Shown here in pieces: positions 36,629 to 44,329 of a stretch of DNA of 64,000 nucleotides. A program made the translations under genes and the position numbers. The notes beneath the pieces were generated by a model. It saw only the letters and a program-made list of their open reading frames with translations. It was not told the DNA's origin and made no database searches. The stretch comes from Streptomyces sp. Edi2. GTDB taxonomy: Bacteria > Actinomycetota > Actinomycetes > Streptomycetales > Streptomycetaceae. Every line of letters begins with the position of its first letter. Position 1 is the stretch's first letter. The stretch lies in the NCBI RefSeq assembly GCF_040253635.1, contig NZ_JBEJGX010000003.1, forward strand, positions 5,295,501-5,359,500, in the 5' to 3' direction.

Positions 36629-36862
36629 AGTGGTCCCCCCCGTCACAACTTGACTGTCATAAGCGTCGCGCGCGGTCGGTCCACTAACGGCAAGATAGGG
36701 GCAAAGTTTCGACAAGGAAATGCACCTTCGCCCTCCCGGCCTGAAGCGCCGTCGGAGCACGCGCGACTCGTAGGTGCGGGCCATCCGTTCCGGGAGGGGA
36801 GGGGAGAGCGACCTGGACGCGAGCGACGTGACCTAGGCAGTATCTTCAAATGATCACCGCTG

Positions 36863-37112
36863 GTGGATCACGGTGTCGTGATACGTCGCCATGAACTATC
36901 TGATGCTGAGTGGGAGTTCGTCCGGCCGTTGTTGCCCGTTTCGTTGCGGGGGCGGAAGCGGCTGGACGACCGCCGGGTCCTGAACGGGATCGTGTGGAAG
37001 TTCCGGGCTGGGACGGCCTGGCGAGATGTGCCCGAGCGCTATGGTCCGTGGGCCACGCTGCATACGCGTTTCCGCAGGTGGGCGATGGACGGGACGTTCG
37101 ACCGGATCCTGA
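36863..37112 (+). pseudogene. IS5-family transposase, N-terminal fragment
   Basis: About 80 residues with VIRRHELSDAEWEFVRPLLP, RRVLNGIVWKFRAGTAWRDV and PERYGPWATLHTRFRRWA, the N-terminal (DUF4096) part of IS5-group transposases. Similarity stops after DGTFDRIL at about 37110, where integrase sequence in the opposite direction begins. The catalytic DDE domain is missing, so it is dead. The flank GATCACCGCTGGTGGATC (about 36852) may be an old IS end. Confidence 0.88.
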
Positions 37113-37266
37113 GCGCGTGCATACCGTGCTCCCGTGCGGCGGCATGCTCGCGGCTCTTGGCCTTCGGGATGACGCCCGCCTTCGCGAGTGCGGGCTTCCA
37201 GTGGTCTTCGTTCAGCGACGTACGCCAGAAGTGTCCGGCGTTGGGGCCCGTGAAGATGAGGCGCCG
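37108..37266 (-). pseudogene. Tyrosine recombinase (integrase) internal fragment
   Basis: Minus-strand translation gives RRLIFTGPNAGHFWRTSLNE, DHWKPALAKAG and REHGMHALR, the middle of an actinobacterial phage/ICE-type integrase just before its conserved HALRH motif. It is cut at HALR by the IS5 fragment and upstream runs into an 8-base tandem repeat. A clear remnant of an integrated element. Confidence 0.82.
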
Positions 37267-37282
37267 GGTCACAGGCTGCTCG

Positions 37283-37330
37283 CGGCTGAGCGGCTGAGCG
37301 GCTGAGCGGCTGAGCGGCTGAGCGGCTGAG
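37283..37330. repeat. 8-bp tandem repeat (CGGCTGAG), six perfect copies
   Basis: Six perfect copies followed by one variant (CGGCTCAG) at 37331-37338. It directly borders the integrase fragment and looks like replication slippage in decaying DNA. Confidence 0.9.
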
Positions 37331-37373
37331 CGGCTCAGCGTGAAGCCGGGGGACTGCACGCTGATCGGGGACT

Positions 37374-37529
37374 GTGACAGACGTCGAAGCCGCTCGTGCC
37401 GCCGGAGCAATGTCCATCGGCTTTGCCAACAAGCCGCATAAGGGTCTCACTCTCGCTGAGGCAGGGGCCGATGCAGTGGTCACCGACATGACCAATGTGG
37501 CTGATGCTCTGGCATCGAGCCCTGGGTAG
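37374..37529 (+). pseudogene. HAD-family phosphatase, C-terminal fragment
   Basis: Open frame ending TAG 37529 gives VTDVEAARAAGAMSIGFANK, PHKGLTLAEAGADAVVTDM and VADALASSPG. This is the end of a phosphoglycolate phosphatase-like HAD hydrolase just after its GDSxTD motif; the catalytic N-terminus is missing. It could start at GTG 37374 but would be inactive. Confidence 0.75.
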
Positions 37530-37726
37530 CGGCCCCTCTGGCCGGGCAGATGATCCATACGAGCCGGTGCTTGCCCTGAGCCTGGTGTACGGGAGTGGCT
37601 GGACTCGCCCCCGGAAGGAACCGCTCCGGCGAAGCCCGGCGTCCTCATGCTTGCGAACGGGTGAGCCAGTGTTCCTTCATTGCGAACTCGGATCGCCATA
37701 ATGCACCAGCGTTAGGACTTACAGCC

Positions 37727-38134
37727 TTGAAGCACGCTCTCCGCACCGGACTGGCCGCCGCAGTAGCGGTCACAGCCCTCGCAGCAGCCGTCTCCCCAGC
37801 CGTCGCCGCCAACGCCAAGCCCGACCAACCGGCGAAGGTGCTTTATCAGCGTGACACCCGTGTGTCGGCAAACCCGAAGCAGATCAACGCCGGCGCGTAC
37901 AACCGAGCCCGGAGCATCCTGGCACACGCCGGCAGCGTTTTGGCGGCCAAGTCTCATCCCATCCACGGCACTAGTTCCGTAGCGGCCCATTACGGCACCC
38001 ACCTCCTGGCCGAATCGCGGGACGAGTTCCGGGGACTGGACGCCAGTGCTCCGATCAAGCACTCGGGCATGTCGACCTTCCACTGGGGGGCCATCCACGA
38101 CGCGGCGCGGGCGATGGGCATCAAGAACTGGTGA
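37727..38134 (+). CDS. Small secreted protein of unknown function
   Basis: 135 residues, probably from TTG 37727 (MKHALRTGLAAAVAVTALAA), with a typical Sec signal peptide cut near PAVAANA. The mature part is about 105 residues with a conserved-looking end (SGMSTFHWGAIHDAARAMG). No cysteine and no known motif. There is no clear ribosome site before the TTG. Not recognised; it may be intact despite lying among gene fragments. Confidence 0.6.
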   Translation: MKHALRTGLAAAVAVTALAAAVSPAVAANAKPDQPAKVLYQRDTRVSANPKQINAGAYNRARSILAHAGSVLAAKSHPIHGTSSVAAHYGTHLLAESRDEFRGLDASAPIKHSGMSTFHWGAIHDAARAMGIKNW

Positions 38135-38297
38135 CCTTACCGACGGGGCACCGGCCCGGCCATGCCGTGGCCGGTGCGCCGCCGGCCATCTGACGACGTG
38201 CACGCTCGCGCGGCAGTGCGCCATACGCGAACGGGACAGCCGAACATCATGCACCACCAGCAGCGGTAACTACGGTCAACCAACCAGCAGTCCGCGT

Positions 38298-38564
38298 CTA
38301 CGCAGGTGGAGCGGGCGGCATCCCATGCTCTTCCACACTTCGCCAGATCGCACGCTTGAGGGCGTCGGCGCTCCCAGGTTCATCGGAGGGTGCCAGAGGC
38401 CAAGCATGGCCGCACTGACAGAGCACCGTGACGGGGTCGCCCCATCGTCCCTGGAGAGTCAACTCAGCGGAGTTTTGGCAGGCAGGGTCGGGCGGCGGAA
38501 GGATGCGAACATGCCCAAGCCGAAGAGCTTTACCGCGTGGTTGAAGACCCATACAGATCAGCAC
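38298..38564 (-). CDS. Small hypothetical protein with CxC
   Basis: Up to 88 residues; the better part is PDPACQNSAELTLQGRWGDP followed by VTVLCQCGHAWPLAPSDEP, which reads like a small zinc-ribbon protein with normal codon use. The start is uncertain, since the first 20 or so residues overlap the opposite-strand YozE-like fragment. No known family. Confidence 0.4.
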   Translation of the reverse strand: MLICMGLQPRGKALRLGHVRILPPPDPACQNSAELTLQGRWGDPVTVLCQCGHAWPLAPSDEPGSADALKRAIWRSVEEHGMPPAPPA

Positions 38565-38582
38565 AACGCCATCGGAAACTGA
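38511..38582 (+). pseudogene. YozE/SAM-like protein, N-terminal fragment
   Basis: ATG 38511 opens MPKPKSFTAWLKTHTDQHNA then IGN and stop. It matches the start of small YozE-like proteins (FxxWL...PIGDLA) and breaks off exactly where esterase sequence begins, so it is one half of a deletion junction near 38578. Confidence 0.55.
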
Positions 38583-39169
38583 ACGCCTACCGCGCCCGCC
38601 TCGACAGCGGCGAGGACCCTTCGGCCATCGCGTTCGCCGGGGACTCCGCCGGCGGCGGCCTCACCGTCACCACCTGCCTCGCCGCCCGTGACGCCGGCCT
38701 CCCGATGCCCGCCGCCATCGTGGCCTTCTCCGCCGGCCTCGACGCGACCCGGACGGGCGAGAGCATGGACACCAAGGCGGGCATCGACCCGTTCTTCACC
38801 CGCGAGAGCCTGCAACACACCGGGGCCATGTACCTGGCGGGAGCCGACCCGCACCAGCCCAGGCTCAGCCCCGCCGTCCACGCCGACCTGACGGGCTTCC
38901 CGCCGATGCTCCTCCAGGCGGGCACCAACGAAGTGCTCCTGGACGACTCCACCCGCATGGCCGCCCGCGCCCGCGCAGCCGGAGTGGACGTCATCCTCGA
39001 CATCACCGCCGACGTACCCCACGTGTTCCAGGCCTTCGCCGGCGTTCTCGACGAGGCCGACCGGGCGCTGGACCGGGCAGCCCTCTTCCTCACGCAGCAC
39101 GTACGCATTCCCGGCACACACGTCCACATTCCTGGCGCATCGGCCACGTCGGAGAACCCGTCCGGGTAA
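38579..39169 (+). pseudogene. Alpha/beta hydrolase (hormone-sensitive lipase family), 5'-truncated
   Basis: Similarity starts abruptly at LNAYRARLDSGEDPSAIAFA and runs to the normal C-terminus, with nucleophile motif GDSAGGG, FPPMLLQAGTNEVLLDDS (Asp) and VPHVFQAF (His). The N-terminal 90 or so residues, with the HGGG oxyanion motif, are missing, replaced by the YozE fragment. It keeps the triad but lacks the oxyanion loop and a proper start, so it is probably inactive. Confidence 0.8.
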
Positions 39170-39198
39170 CCCTGAGCCGTCCGACAACGATGCCGCCC

Positions 39199-39462
39199 TC
39201 AGGAGGCGGCAGTGACCTTGGCGGTCAGCCCGTAGTCCAGCTCCGCACCATCGACGAGCATCGCCTCGACCGTGCGCGTACGGGGGTCGATGTCGGCCAC
39301 GATCCCGTGCCCGACGTAGCGGGGGTAGCCCGAGGCGCCCGACTCGCCCGTCGCCTCGACGACCGCCGACCGTACGGCTGAGTCCTCCACGGAGGCACCA
39401 CCTCTGTCCTCGACGTGTTCGGGGACCAACAAGATCGTGAAACGCTGCGGCTCTGTAGTCAT
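39199..39462 (-). CDS. Small hypothetical protein
   Basis: 87 residues from ATG 39462 with weak ribosome site. Starts MTTEPQRFTILLVPEHVEDR and contains GYPRYVGHGIVADIDPRTRT; codon use is normal for the genome. No family recognised, no membrane segment. An AT-richer stretch (CTGATATTTACG) before the start could be its promoter. Confidence 0.5.
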   Translation of the reverse strand: MTTEPQRFTILLVPEHVEDRGGASVEDSAVRSAVVEATGESGASGYPRYVGHGIVADIDPRTRTVEAMLVDGAELDYGLTAKVTAAS

Positions 39463-39553
39463 GCTCTGATATTTACGTGCCTGCCGGACCGGAAGCGTGA
39501 CGCCACGGCGAACGCTTCCCGCCGGACGCCGGATTGCAGCAGACTCAATCCCC

Positions 39554-39616
39554 CACGGCCTTCGTGCTGGTCATGTGCCTCTTCAGTCGGAGCACAAGAC
39601 CAGCACGAAGGCCGTG
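39554..39616. repeat. Long inverted repeat (19-base arms, 25-base loop)
   Basis: Perfect arms 39554-39572 and 39598-39616 (CACGGCCTTCGTGCTGGTC and its complement). Too long a loop for a usual terminator; could be an insertion-element end pair or an RNA hairpin. Otherwise 39463-40027 holds only the 29-residue ORF described below and GC-rich short repeats near 39930-40010. Confidence 0.75.
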
Positions 39617-39690
39617 TTCACGTCCCCGGAGTCCTTGGGCGGGCGATCAGGTTCGGGGAATCGTGCGAGGTCGGACGGTGAAGAACGAGC

Positions 39691-39780
39691 TCAGCGCATC
39701 CACTCCGCGTAGAAGTTGGGGAGGCCGGGCTGGGGGTCGCTGACGCAGGTGGCCTCGTGGTACTTGGGGTTCTGTGACAT
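39691..39780 (-). CDS. 29-residue ORF with strong coding bias
   Basis: ATG 39780 to TGA 39691 gives MSQNPKYHEATCVSDPQPGL followed by PNFYAEWMR. Nearly every codon ends in G or C, as in real genes of this genome, but no ribosome site is visible. It is either a small peptide gene or the tail of a lost gene. Confidence 0.35.
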   Translation of the reverse strand: MSQNPKYHEATCVSDPQPGLPNFYAEWMR

Positions 39781-40027
39781 GGGGAGACGCCGCGGCCAAG
39801 GCCGCCTGCTCTGTGCGCCCTTCAGCAGGTTTGATGCACGCACGGGGTGCAGCGGCACAGGTTTGACGTTCGTTCGTCATGGTCAGGTCGTGCCGGACGC
39901 GTGGTGTGCGTGACTGTGCAGATCGCTTCCGCCGCCGTGGCGGTGAGGCTGCACCGCCGGAGGGGGTTTCCCCACCGGCGGGGGTGAACCGCCGAAGGGC
40001 GGGGCCTCGCCGCAACCGGGCGGGTCT

Positions 40028-40738
40028 TTACGCGTGGGCGCTGATCACGCCGCCGGCGCTGAGCACGATGTACACGCCGTTGGCGTCGACGCCCGCGTCG
40101 TGCCCCTTCGTCTCCAGCGTGGCGGCCACGCCGTCGTGGCCGATGATCTGCGCGCGGTAGCGCAGCTCGCCGACCTTCGTGACCTTGGCCGTCCAGCCGC
40201 CCGCGAGCTTGAAGGTGCCCGGTCCCTGGTGCTCGCCGCCCATCCAGGAGTGGACCTCGCCGCCCATCGTGAGCACGACGTACATGCCGTTGGCATCGAG
40301 CCCGGCGTCGGCGTCCTGCCCCGTCGTCTCCATCGTGGCCACGACCGAACCGTCGCTGACGATCTCGGCGCGGTAGCGCTGGGAGCCGAGGTCGTAGATC
40401 TTGGCCGTGCTGCCGTCCACCAGGGTCTGGGTGCGGACCGGGGATGCCGTCGTGGCCCTGGCGGACTGCGCGCCGCCCGACTGCTTGTCCGTAGCGACGA
40501 TCGACTTGGTGCCGCTCTTGGCGTCGGGGCGCTCCTTGCCATCGGAGCTCTGAACGCCGGACCCGCCCCCGGCGGTTGCCTTGGCGGCGGCCGAGTTCGT
40601 GTGGCCCGCGGACTTCGTGCCGGCGGCGTCCGAGCCGGAGCAGGCGGTCAGGGTGAGGCCGGCGGCCGCGACCAGGGTCGCCGCGGCAATGCGCAAGGTG
40701 CGGCGACGAGCGGTGCGGACAGTGGCGCTGGAGCTCAT
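40028..40738 (-). CDS. Lipoprotein with duplicated C-terminal domain
   Basis: 236 residues with a basic N-region, hydrophobic core (LRIAAATLVAAAGLTLTAC) and lipobox LTAC, so lipid-anchored outside the cell. After a disordered Ser/Gly linker come two copies of a domain of about 55 residues: RYRAEIVSDGSVVATMET then GLDANGMYVVLTMGGEV, and RYRAQIIGHDGVAATLET then GVDANGVYIVLSAGGVI. The copies align without gaps, showing a duplication. No known domain; possibly a binding or surface protein. Confidence 0.82.
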   Translation of the reverse strand: MSSSATVRTARRRTLRIAAATLVAAAGLTLTACSGSDAAGTKSAGHTNSAAAKATAGGGSGVQSSDGKERPDAKSGTKSIVATDKQSGGAQSARATTASPVRTQTLVDGSTAKIYDLGSQRYRAEIVSDGSVVATMETTGQDADAGLDANGMYVVLTMGGEVHSWMGGEHQGPGTFKLAGGWTAKVTKVGELRYRAQIIGHDGVAATLETKGHDAGVDANGVYIVLSAGGVISAHA

Positions 40739-40925
40739 TACGGGGGTCCCCTGGGGCAGTCGGTGCGTTGTCTCCTCGGTACGTCACCCACTCTGGTCCG
40801 GGCCGCTATCGAGTGACTGCCGCTCCGCTAACAACCGGCTAACGCCGGTGTGAGCAGGGGAAGATGACACACGAGCCATCGGACACGTCCCTACGCCGCG
40901 CCGCCACCACAGCGGTGGACCGGGC

Positions 40926-42203
40926 CTAAGCGCGCACCGGGGCCTGAGCGCGCACCGGAGGCTGGTCGGGCCAGGCGAACGCGTATCGGGGGTCGCCGCC
41001 GCGGCTCAGCCGTACGAAGCGCAGGAGTTCGCGCACGATGCCCGCGTTGCCCGCCGCCCAGCCGGTGCGCGGTTCAAGGTCGCTCGGGGTGGGCCGGTAC
41101 TCAAAGTTGGACCAGCGGGCGCCGTCGGCGTCCCGTATCGCGCGGGCGACGAGATCCGCGACGAGGACGTGGGCGAAGTCGTACGGGTCCTGCTGTTCGG
41201 CGAGCCGGTCGCAGGCCAGAGCCAGCACGCCCGCGGTGCCGCAGCAGCGGCCGTTGTTGTCCCAGAAGCCGGGGCGCAGCCGCTGGGGCAGGCCGGAGTG
41301 GGTGACCGTGTGCCAGGAGCGATCGGCCAGGGCGGGCCAGACGGGGTCGGCCGTGATGTCCCGCAGCAGCCGGAAGACCTGGGCGTCGCCGGCCGGTCCG
41401 TGGCACCAGCCGTAGCTGATGGGCTCGACCACATCGGGGCGAAACTGCGGCGTGGAGTGCAGCACCAGAAAGCCCTCGGGCCCCGCTTCGTCACGCGCCA
41501 CCACGTCTGCGGTACCGGCCAGCGCCAGCTCGAGCAGGTCCTCTCGGCCGGTGGCCCGGCCGACCCTGGCAAGTGCGAGGGCGATGCCGAGCGTGCCGTG
41601 TGAGAGGTGGTGCAGACGGGCCTCGACGCCGGTGCGGTGGGGCCAGTGGACGCCTGCCGGGGTCTGCTCAGCCGTCCGCAGATACGGCTCCAGGGCGAGA
41701 ACGGCCAGTTCGGCGTCGCCGGCCACAAGCGCGCCGAGGCCGATCCCCGCGTTGCCGCCCATCAGCTCGTACAGCTCGCCCCAGCGCGCCCCGTCGAAGC
41801 GTGACCGCACGAGTTCCAGCGCGCGGTCCGCGGCGGCGCCGGCGGCCGTGTCGCCGAGTTCGTCGTGAACGGACCGCAGGACGAGGGCCATTCCGGTGCG
41901 ACCGAAGTAGAGGGAGTCGTCGTCGACGCCGTCGACGGAGTCCGCGAGGCTGCGGGCCGCACGCAGGGCGGTGTCGGCATACGTGTCATCGCCGAAGTGC
42001 CGCCACGCCTCCAGGAGCACGGGGACGATCCCGGCCGTACCGTCGTAGAGCATCGGCTCGAGCTCGTCGTCCGAGGGCCTGGTCGGCCAGCCAAGGCCTC
42101 CGCCGGAGGTTTCCCGCGCTGCCCCGGTAAGCCACCGCAGGCCCTCCACCGCGAGCCCTTCGACCTCGTCGACCGCCACAACCGTGGCCTCTGGTGCCGT
42201 CAT
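40926..42203 (-). CDS. Orphan LanC-like lanthionine synthetase family protein
   Basis: 425 residues from ATG 42203. The alpha/alpha-toroid repeats of LanC enzymes are clear (LYDGTAGIVPVLLEAWRHFG, YFGRTGMALVL, GGNAGIGLGALV, HLSHGTLGIALALARVG, WAAGNAGIVREL). The zinc site is YGWCHGPAG (about residue 263) and NGRCCGTAG (about residue 318), with CCG in place of the usual CHG. LanC enzymes close thioether rings in lanthipeptides. No precursor peptide or dehydratase lies nearby, so this is either a stand-alone LanC-like protein or serves a distant cluster. Confidence 0.87.
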   Translation of the reverse strand: MTAPEATVVAVDEVEGLAVEGLRWLTGAARETSGGGLGWPTRPSDDELEPMLYDGTAGIVPVLLEAWRHFGDDTYADTALRAARSLADSVDGVDDDSLYFGRTGMALVLRSVHDELGDTAAGAAADRALELVRSRFDGARWGELYELMGGNAGIGLGALVAGDAELAVLALEPYLRTAEQTPAGVHWPHRTGVEARLHHLSHGTLGIALALARVGRATGREDLLELALAGTADVVARDEAGPEGFLVLHSTPQFRPDVVEPISYGWCHGPAGDAQVFRLLRDITADPVWPALADRSWHTVTHSGLPQRLRPGFWDNNGRCCGTAGVLALACDRLAEQQDPYDFAHVLVADLVARAIRDADGARWSNFEYRPTPSDLEPRTGWAAGNAGIVRELLRFVRLSRGGDPRYAFAWPDQPPVRAQAPVRA

Positions 42204-42614
42204 GGGGCCACTCTCGCATGATCTTTCGGCCCCGCCCAGCGGAAGGCGGGCCTCCGCAGGGAGCCACAAAACAGCATCGAAGGACGGGAGTTCGGCTCCG
42301 CACGGGGCTCACTGGGCTCACGGGGCTCACTGGGCTCGGCAGGGCTCACGGAGCTCACGGGGCTCCAGGGTGCACAGGTGTCCCAGAGCTCTACGGACCA
42401 GAAGGTTGCAGGTGCGCATCCTGCCGAGCGCACGGGGACATCAGCAGGCCAAAGCCCCCGCTGGGGCATCCGGACGAGGGCTCAGTCGTGCCGTGTGGCA
42501 GTGGAGTGCAGCACCCCGCTGGGCTGCAGCGCGGAAGCCGGCCTTCTCGCAGACAGCCGCCCGACCTGGGTGTATTCCTGTCCGTTGATGGAAGCTGGGC
42601 GGAGGGGGCTAGGG
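42204..42614. other. Intergenic region with GGGCTCAC repeats
   Basis: The divergent space between the LanC-like gene and the membrane protein gene. Positions about 42299-42370 hold six or seven imperfect copies of a 9-10-base unit GGGCTCACG/T. I see no gene in the remaining 250 bases. Confidence 0.6.
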
Positions 42615-43397
42615 ATGGCAACAGCGCGGGCGAGGGCTCACAACACGGGCAGACCGCCCGGCAAGGACGGTGCCGGCCGGCGGTCGCCGGGTCGGGCGCG
42701 GTTCATGGGCGTGCTGCTGATCCTGCTGTCGCTGATACCGGCGGCGCTCTGCTACGTCGCGTTCGCTGCGTGGTTGCCCGCCGACAGGGAGCTCTACCGG
42801 GACTACCGGGCAGCCGAGCCGTGTCCCACCGGCGCGACGTTGCAGGTGGGGAGTGACTGCCTGAGCACCTGGCCTTTCACCGTCGTGAAGACGGTCGTCA
42901 AGAACGGCGGGAGGAATCCCACTTACGAGGCGACCCTGAAGGACGAGGGCTCCTGGCGGGGAGTCGTGAGCTTCGGTGACCCGGGACCGCTCCTCGATCG
43001 TCTGGAGCCGGGCGACCGGGTCACCGCCACCCTCTGGCGCCGTGGCATCGTGGTGCTCAGCAAGGACGGGGTCCGGCAGAACAGCTCCGATGCGCCTCGT
43101 GACGAGCTTCAAATGAACGCCGCCCTCGGCACGCTCGCCGCGCTCCTCGCGGCTCAGGCCTTCACGTTCGGCGCGGTACGTCTCCTCCGACCGCGAGACT
43201 ACGAGCCGTTCACTTGGAACCCGTACGGCAGGCGCCAGCTCTTCACGGGCATCGGCGTCTCCTTCGGGGTGGGGCTCCCGGCCGTGTGGATCGGCATCCC
43301 GTGGTGGACCGTACCCGCCGTCGCAGTCCCCGTAGTGGTGTGCACGGCGGCGCTGATGCACCAGAGCCTACGGCCCCGAGCCGCAGACGGAGTGTGA
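42615..43397 (+). CDS. Membrane protein of unknown function (DUF3592-like layout)
   Basis: 260 residues from ATG 42615 with GGAGGGGG upstream. One N-terminal helix (FMGVLLILLSLIPAALCYVAF), an extracytoplasmic part of about 110 residues with two cysteines (EPCPTGATLQVGSDC) and FGDPGPLLDRLEPGDRVTATL. Three C-terminal helices follow (LGTLAALLAAQAFTFGAV, GIGVSFGVGLPAVWIGIP, VPAVAVPVVVCTAALM). The layout is like DUF3592-type actinobacterial membrane proteins. Function unknown. Confidence 0.72.
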   Translation: MATARARAHNTGRPPGKDGAGRRSPGRARFMGVLLILLSLIPAALCYVAFAAWLPADRELYRDYRAAEPCPTGATLQVGSDCLSTWPFTVVKTVVKNGGRNPTYEATLKDEGSWRGVVSFGDPGPLLDRLEPGDRVTATLWRRGIVVLSKDGVRQNSSDAPRDELQMNAALGTLAALLAAQAFTFGAVRLLRPRDYEPFTWNPYGRRQLFTGIGVSFGVGLPAVWIGIPWWTVPAVAVPVVVCTAALMHQSLRPRAADGV

Positions 43398-43485
43398 CGC
43401 CCAAGCACCTCCGCACCGGCCGGGCAGGGGGGCTTGACCGCGGGCCCGCGCACTGGAGCAGCGGATGTCGCATCGCCGCGGGAGT

Positions 43486-43698
43486 TCAGGGACGGTTCGT
43501 CGGCGGGTCGTCCGGCAGGCGGACGCCGGCCCGCCGGGCGAGGATCTTCGCGACACCGGGCGGTACCGGTGGCACCGCGCGGGGGGCGCACTGGCCGCAG
43601 AAGGTGATGACGACGCACGGGCCCGACGCGGAGTCGAGGATCACGTCCCGAAGGTCGAGGGTGCTGCCGCAGTCGCAACGGGGGGAGTCGGTGGTCAC
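43486..43698 (-). CDS. Small Cys-containing hypothetical protein
   Basis: 70 residues from GTG 43698, overlapping the previous stop by four bases. Two cysteine pairs (SPRCDCGSTLDLRD and ITFCGQC) suggest a small zinc ribbon. The end is basic and Pro-rich. Last gene of a three-gene operon downstream of an XRE regulator. Confidence 0.6.
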   Translation of the reverse strand: MTTDSPRCDCGSTLDLRDVILDSASGPCVVITFCGQCAPRAVPPVPPGVAKILARRAGVRLPDDPPTNRP

Positions 43699-44042
43699 TG
43701 CCCACCCCCGGAGATGTCGACGGTCCCTGCGCTGTGCTGCTCCGCCAGCCACTGGCAGTCCCGGGCGAGGGCACGGACCTGCATGTGGGCAGACATCAGG
43801 CCGTCGCCCAGACCGACAGATGTCTGGTATCGGATCGAGTTCATCCGGGCACGTCCCCGGCCATCTGCGGCCTCGCCGCGCTGCTGTCGCTCGACCACGC
43901 CGTACAGCTTGGCGATGACAAGGAGCAACGTCCGCTCCAGCGCAACCAACTCGGGGTAGGGCGGAGGCGGCCCGGGGCGCAGCGCGTGCCGGATCGCTTC
44001 CTGGATCTCCCGCCGGCCTGGTGTGCCGGTTGCCGCAGTCAC
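43695..44042 (-). CDS. DUF6415-like protein
   Basis: 115 residues from GTG 44042, overlapping both neighbours by four bases. It has the pattern of short actinobacterial proteins grouped as DUF6415 (IQEAIRHALRPG, ELVALERTLLLVIAKLYGVV, SAHMQVRALARDCQWLAEQH). These small helical proteins often follow XRE regulators. Family name is tentative; function unknown. Confidence 0.6.
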   Translation of the reverse strand: MTAATGTPGRREIQEAIRHALRPGPPPPYPELVALERTLLLVIAKLYGVVERQQRGEAADGRGRARMNSIRYQTSVGLGDGLMSAHMQVRALARDCQWLAEQHSAGTVDISGGGQ

Positions 44043-44239
44043 TGCGACCTCCGGTGCCGGTGCTGCAGGCAGCCCACGATGAGCCGGACCCGCATGCCTT
44101 CGCCGATCCGCGGGGTGACCTTGTCGGGTGGGATGGTGAGGGGGCTGCGGGCGGCGCCGCACCAATAGCGCGCCTCGTCATGCGGCCGGACGATGCCTAC
44201 GTCGGGGTCTGCAGCAGCTGGAGCAGTCGTTGCGGTCAA
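44039..44239 (-). CDS. Small hypothetical protein
   Basis: 66 residues, probably from TTG 44239 (GGGAGA upstream), MTATTAPAAADPDVGIVRPH, then YWCGAARSPLTIPPDKVTPR. First gene of the three-gene operon, coupled by GTGA to the next. A long palindrome lies 53-81 bases upstream. No family recognised. Confidence 0.55.
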   Translation of the reverse strand: MTATTAPAAADPDVGIVRPHDEARYWCGAARSPLTIPPDKVTPRIGEGMRVRLIVGCLQHRHRRSQ

Positions 44240-44291
44240 GGTGTCTCCCTGTGCCGTTAGGCTCAAGGAGAGAGTGATCCCGCGGGAAGCC

Positions 44292-44320
44292 CTCAAGTAC
44301 CCCTGCCAGGGATACTTGAG
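44292..44320. promoter_or_regulatory. Operator-like inverted repeat CTCAAGTA-N13-TACTTGAG
   Basis: Perfect 8-base arms with a second inner pair CCCT/AGGG, followed by GGGGTACC. It lies between the end of the XRE gene (44330) and the start of the small operon (44239), so it can be an operator for the latter, most simply for the upstream XRE protein. It could also act as a hairpin terminator for the XRE gene. Confidence 0.55.
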
Positions 44321-44329
44321 GGGTACCGT

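Noticed and set aside
36643..36849. Short minus-strand frame before the WXG gene
   Set aside because: No ribosome site or domain; more likely the promoter region of the toxin operon.
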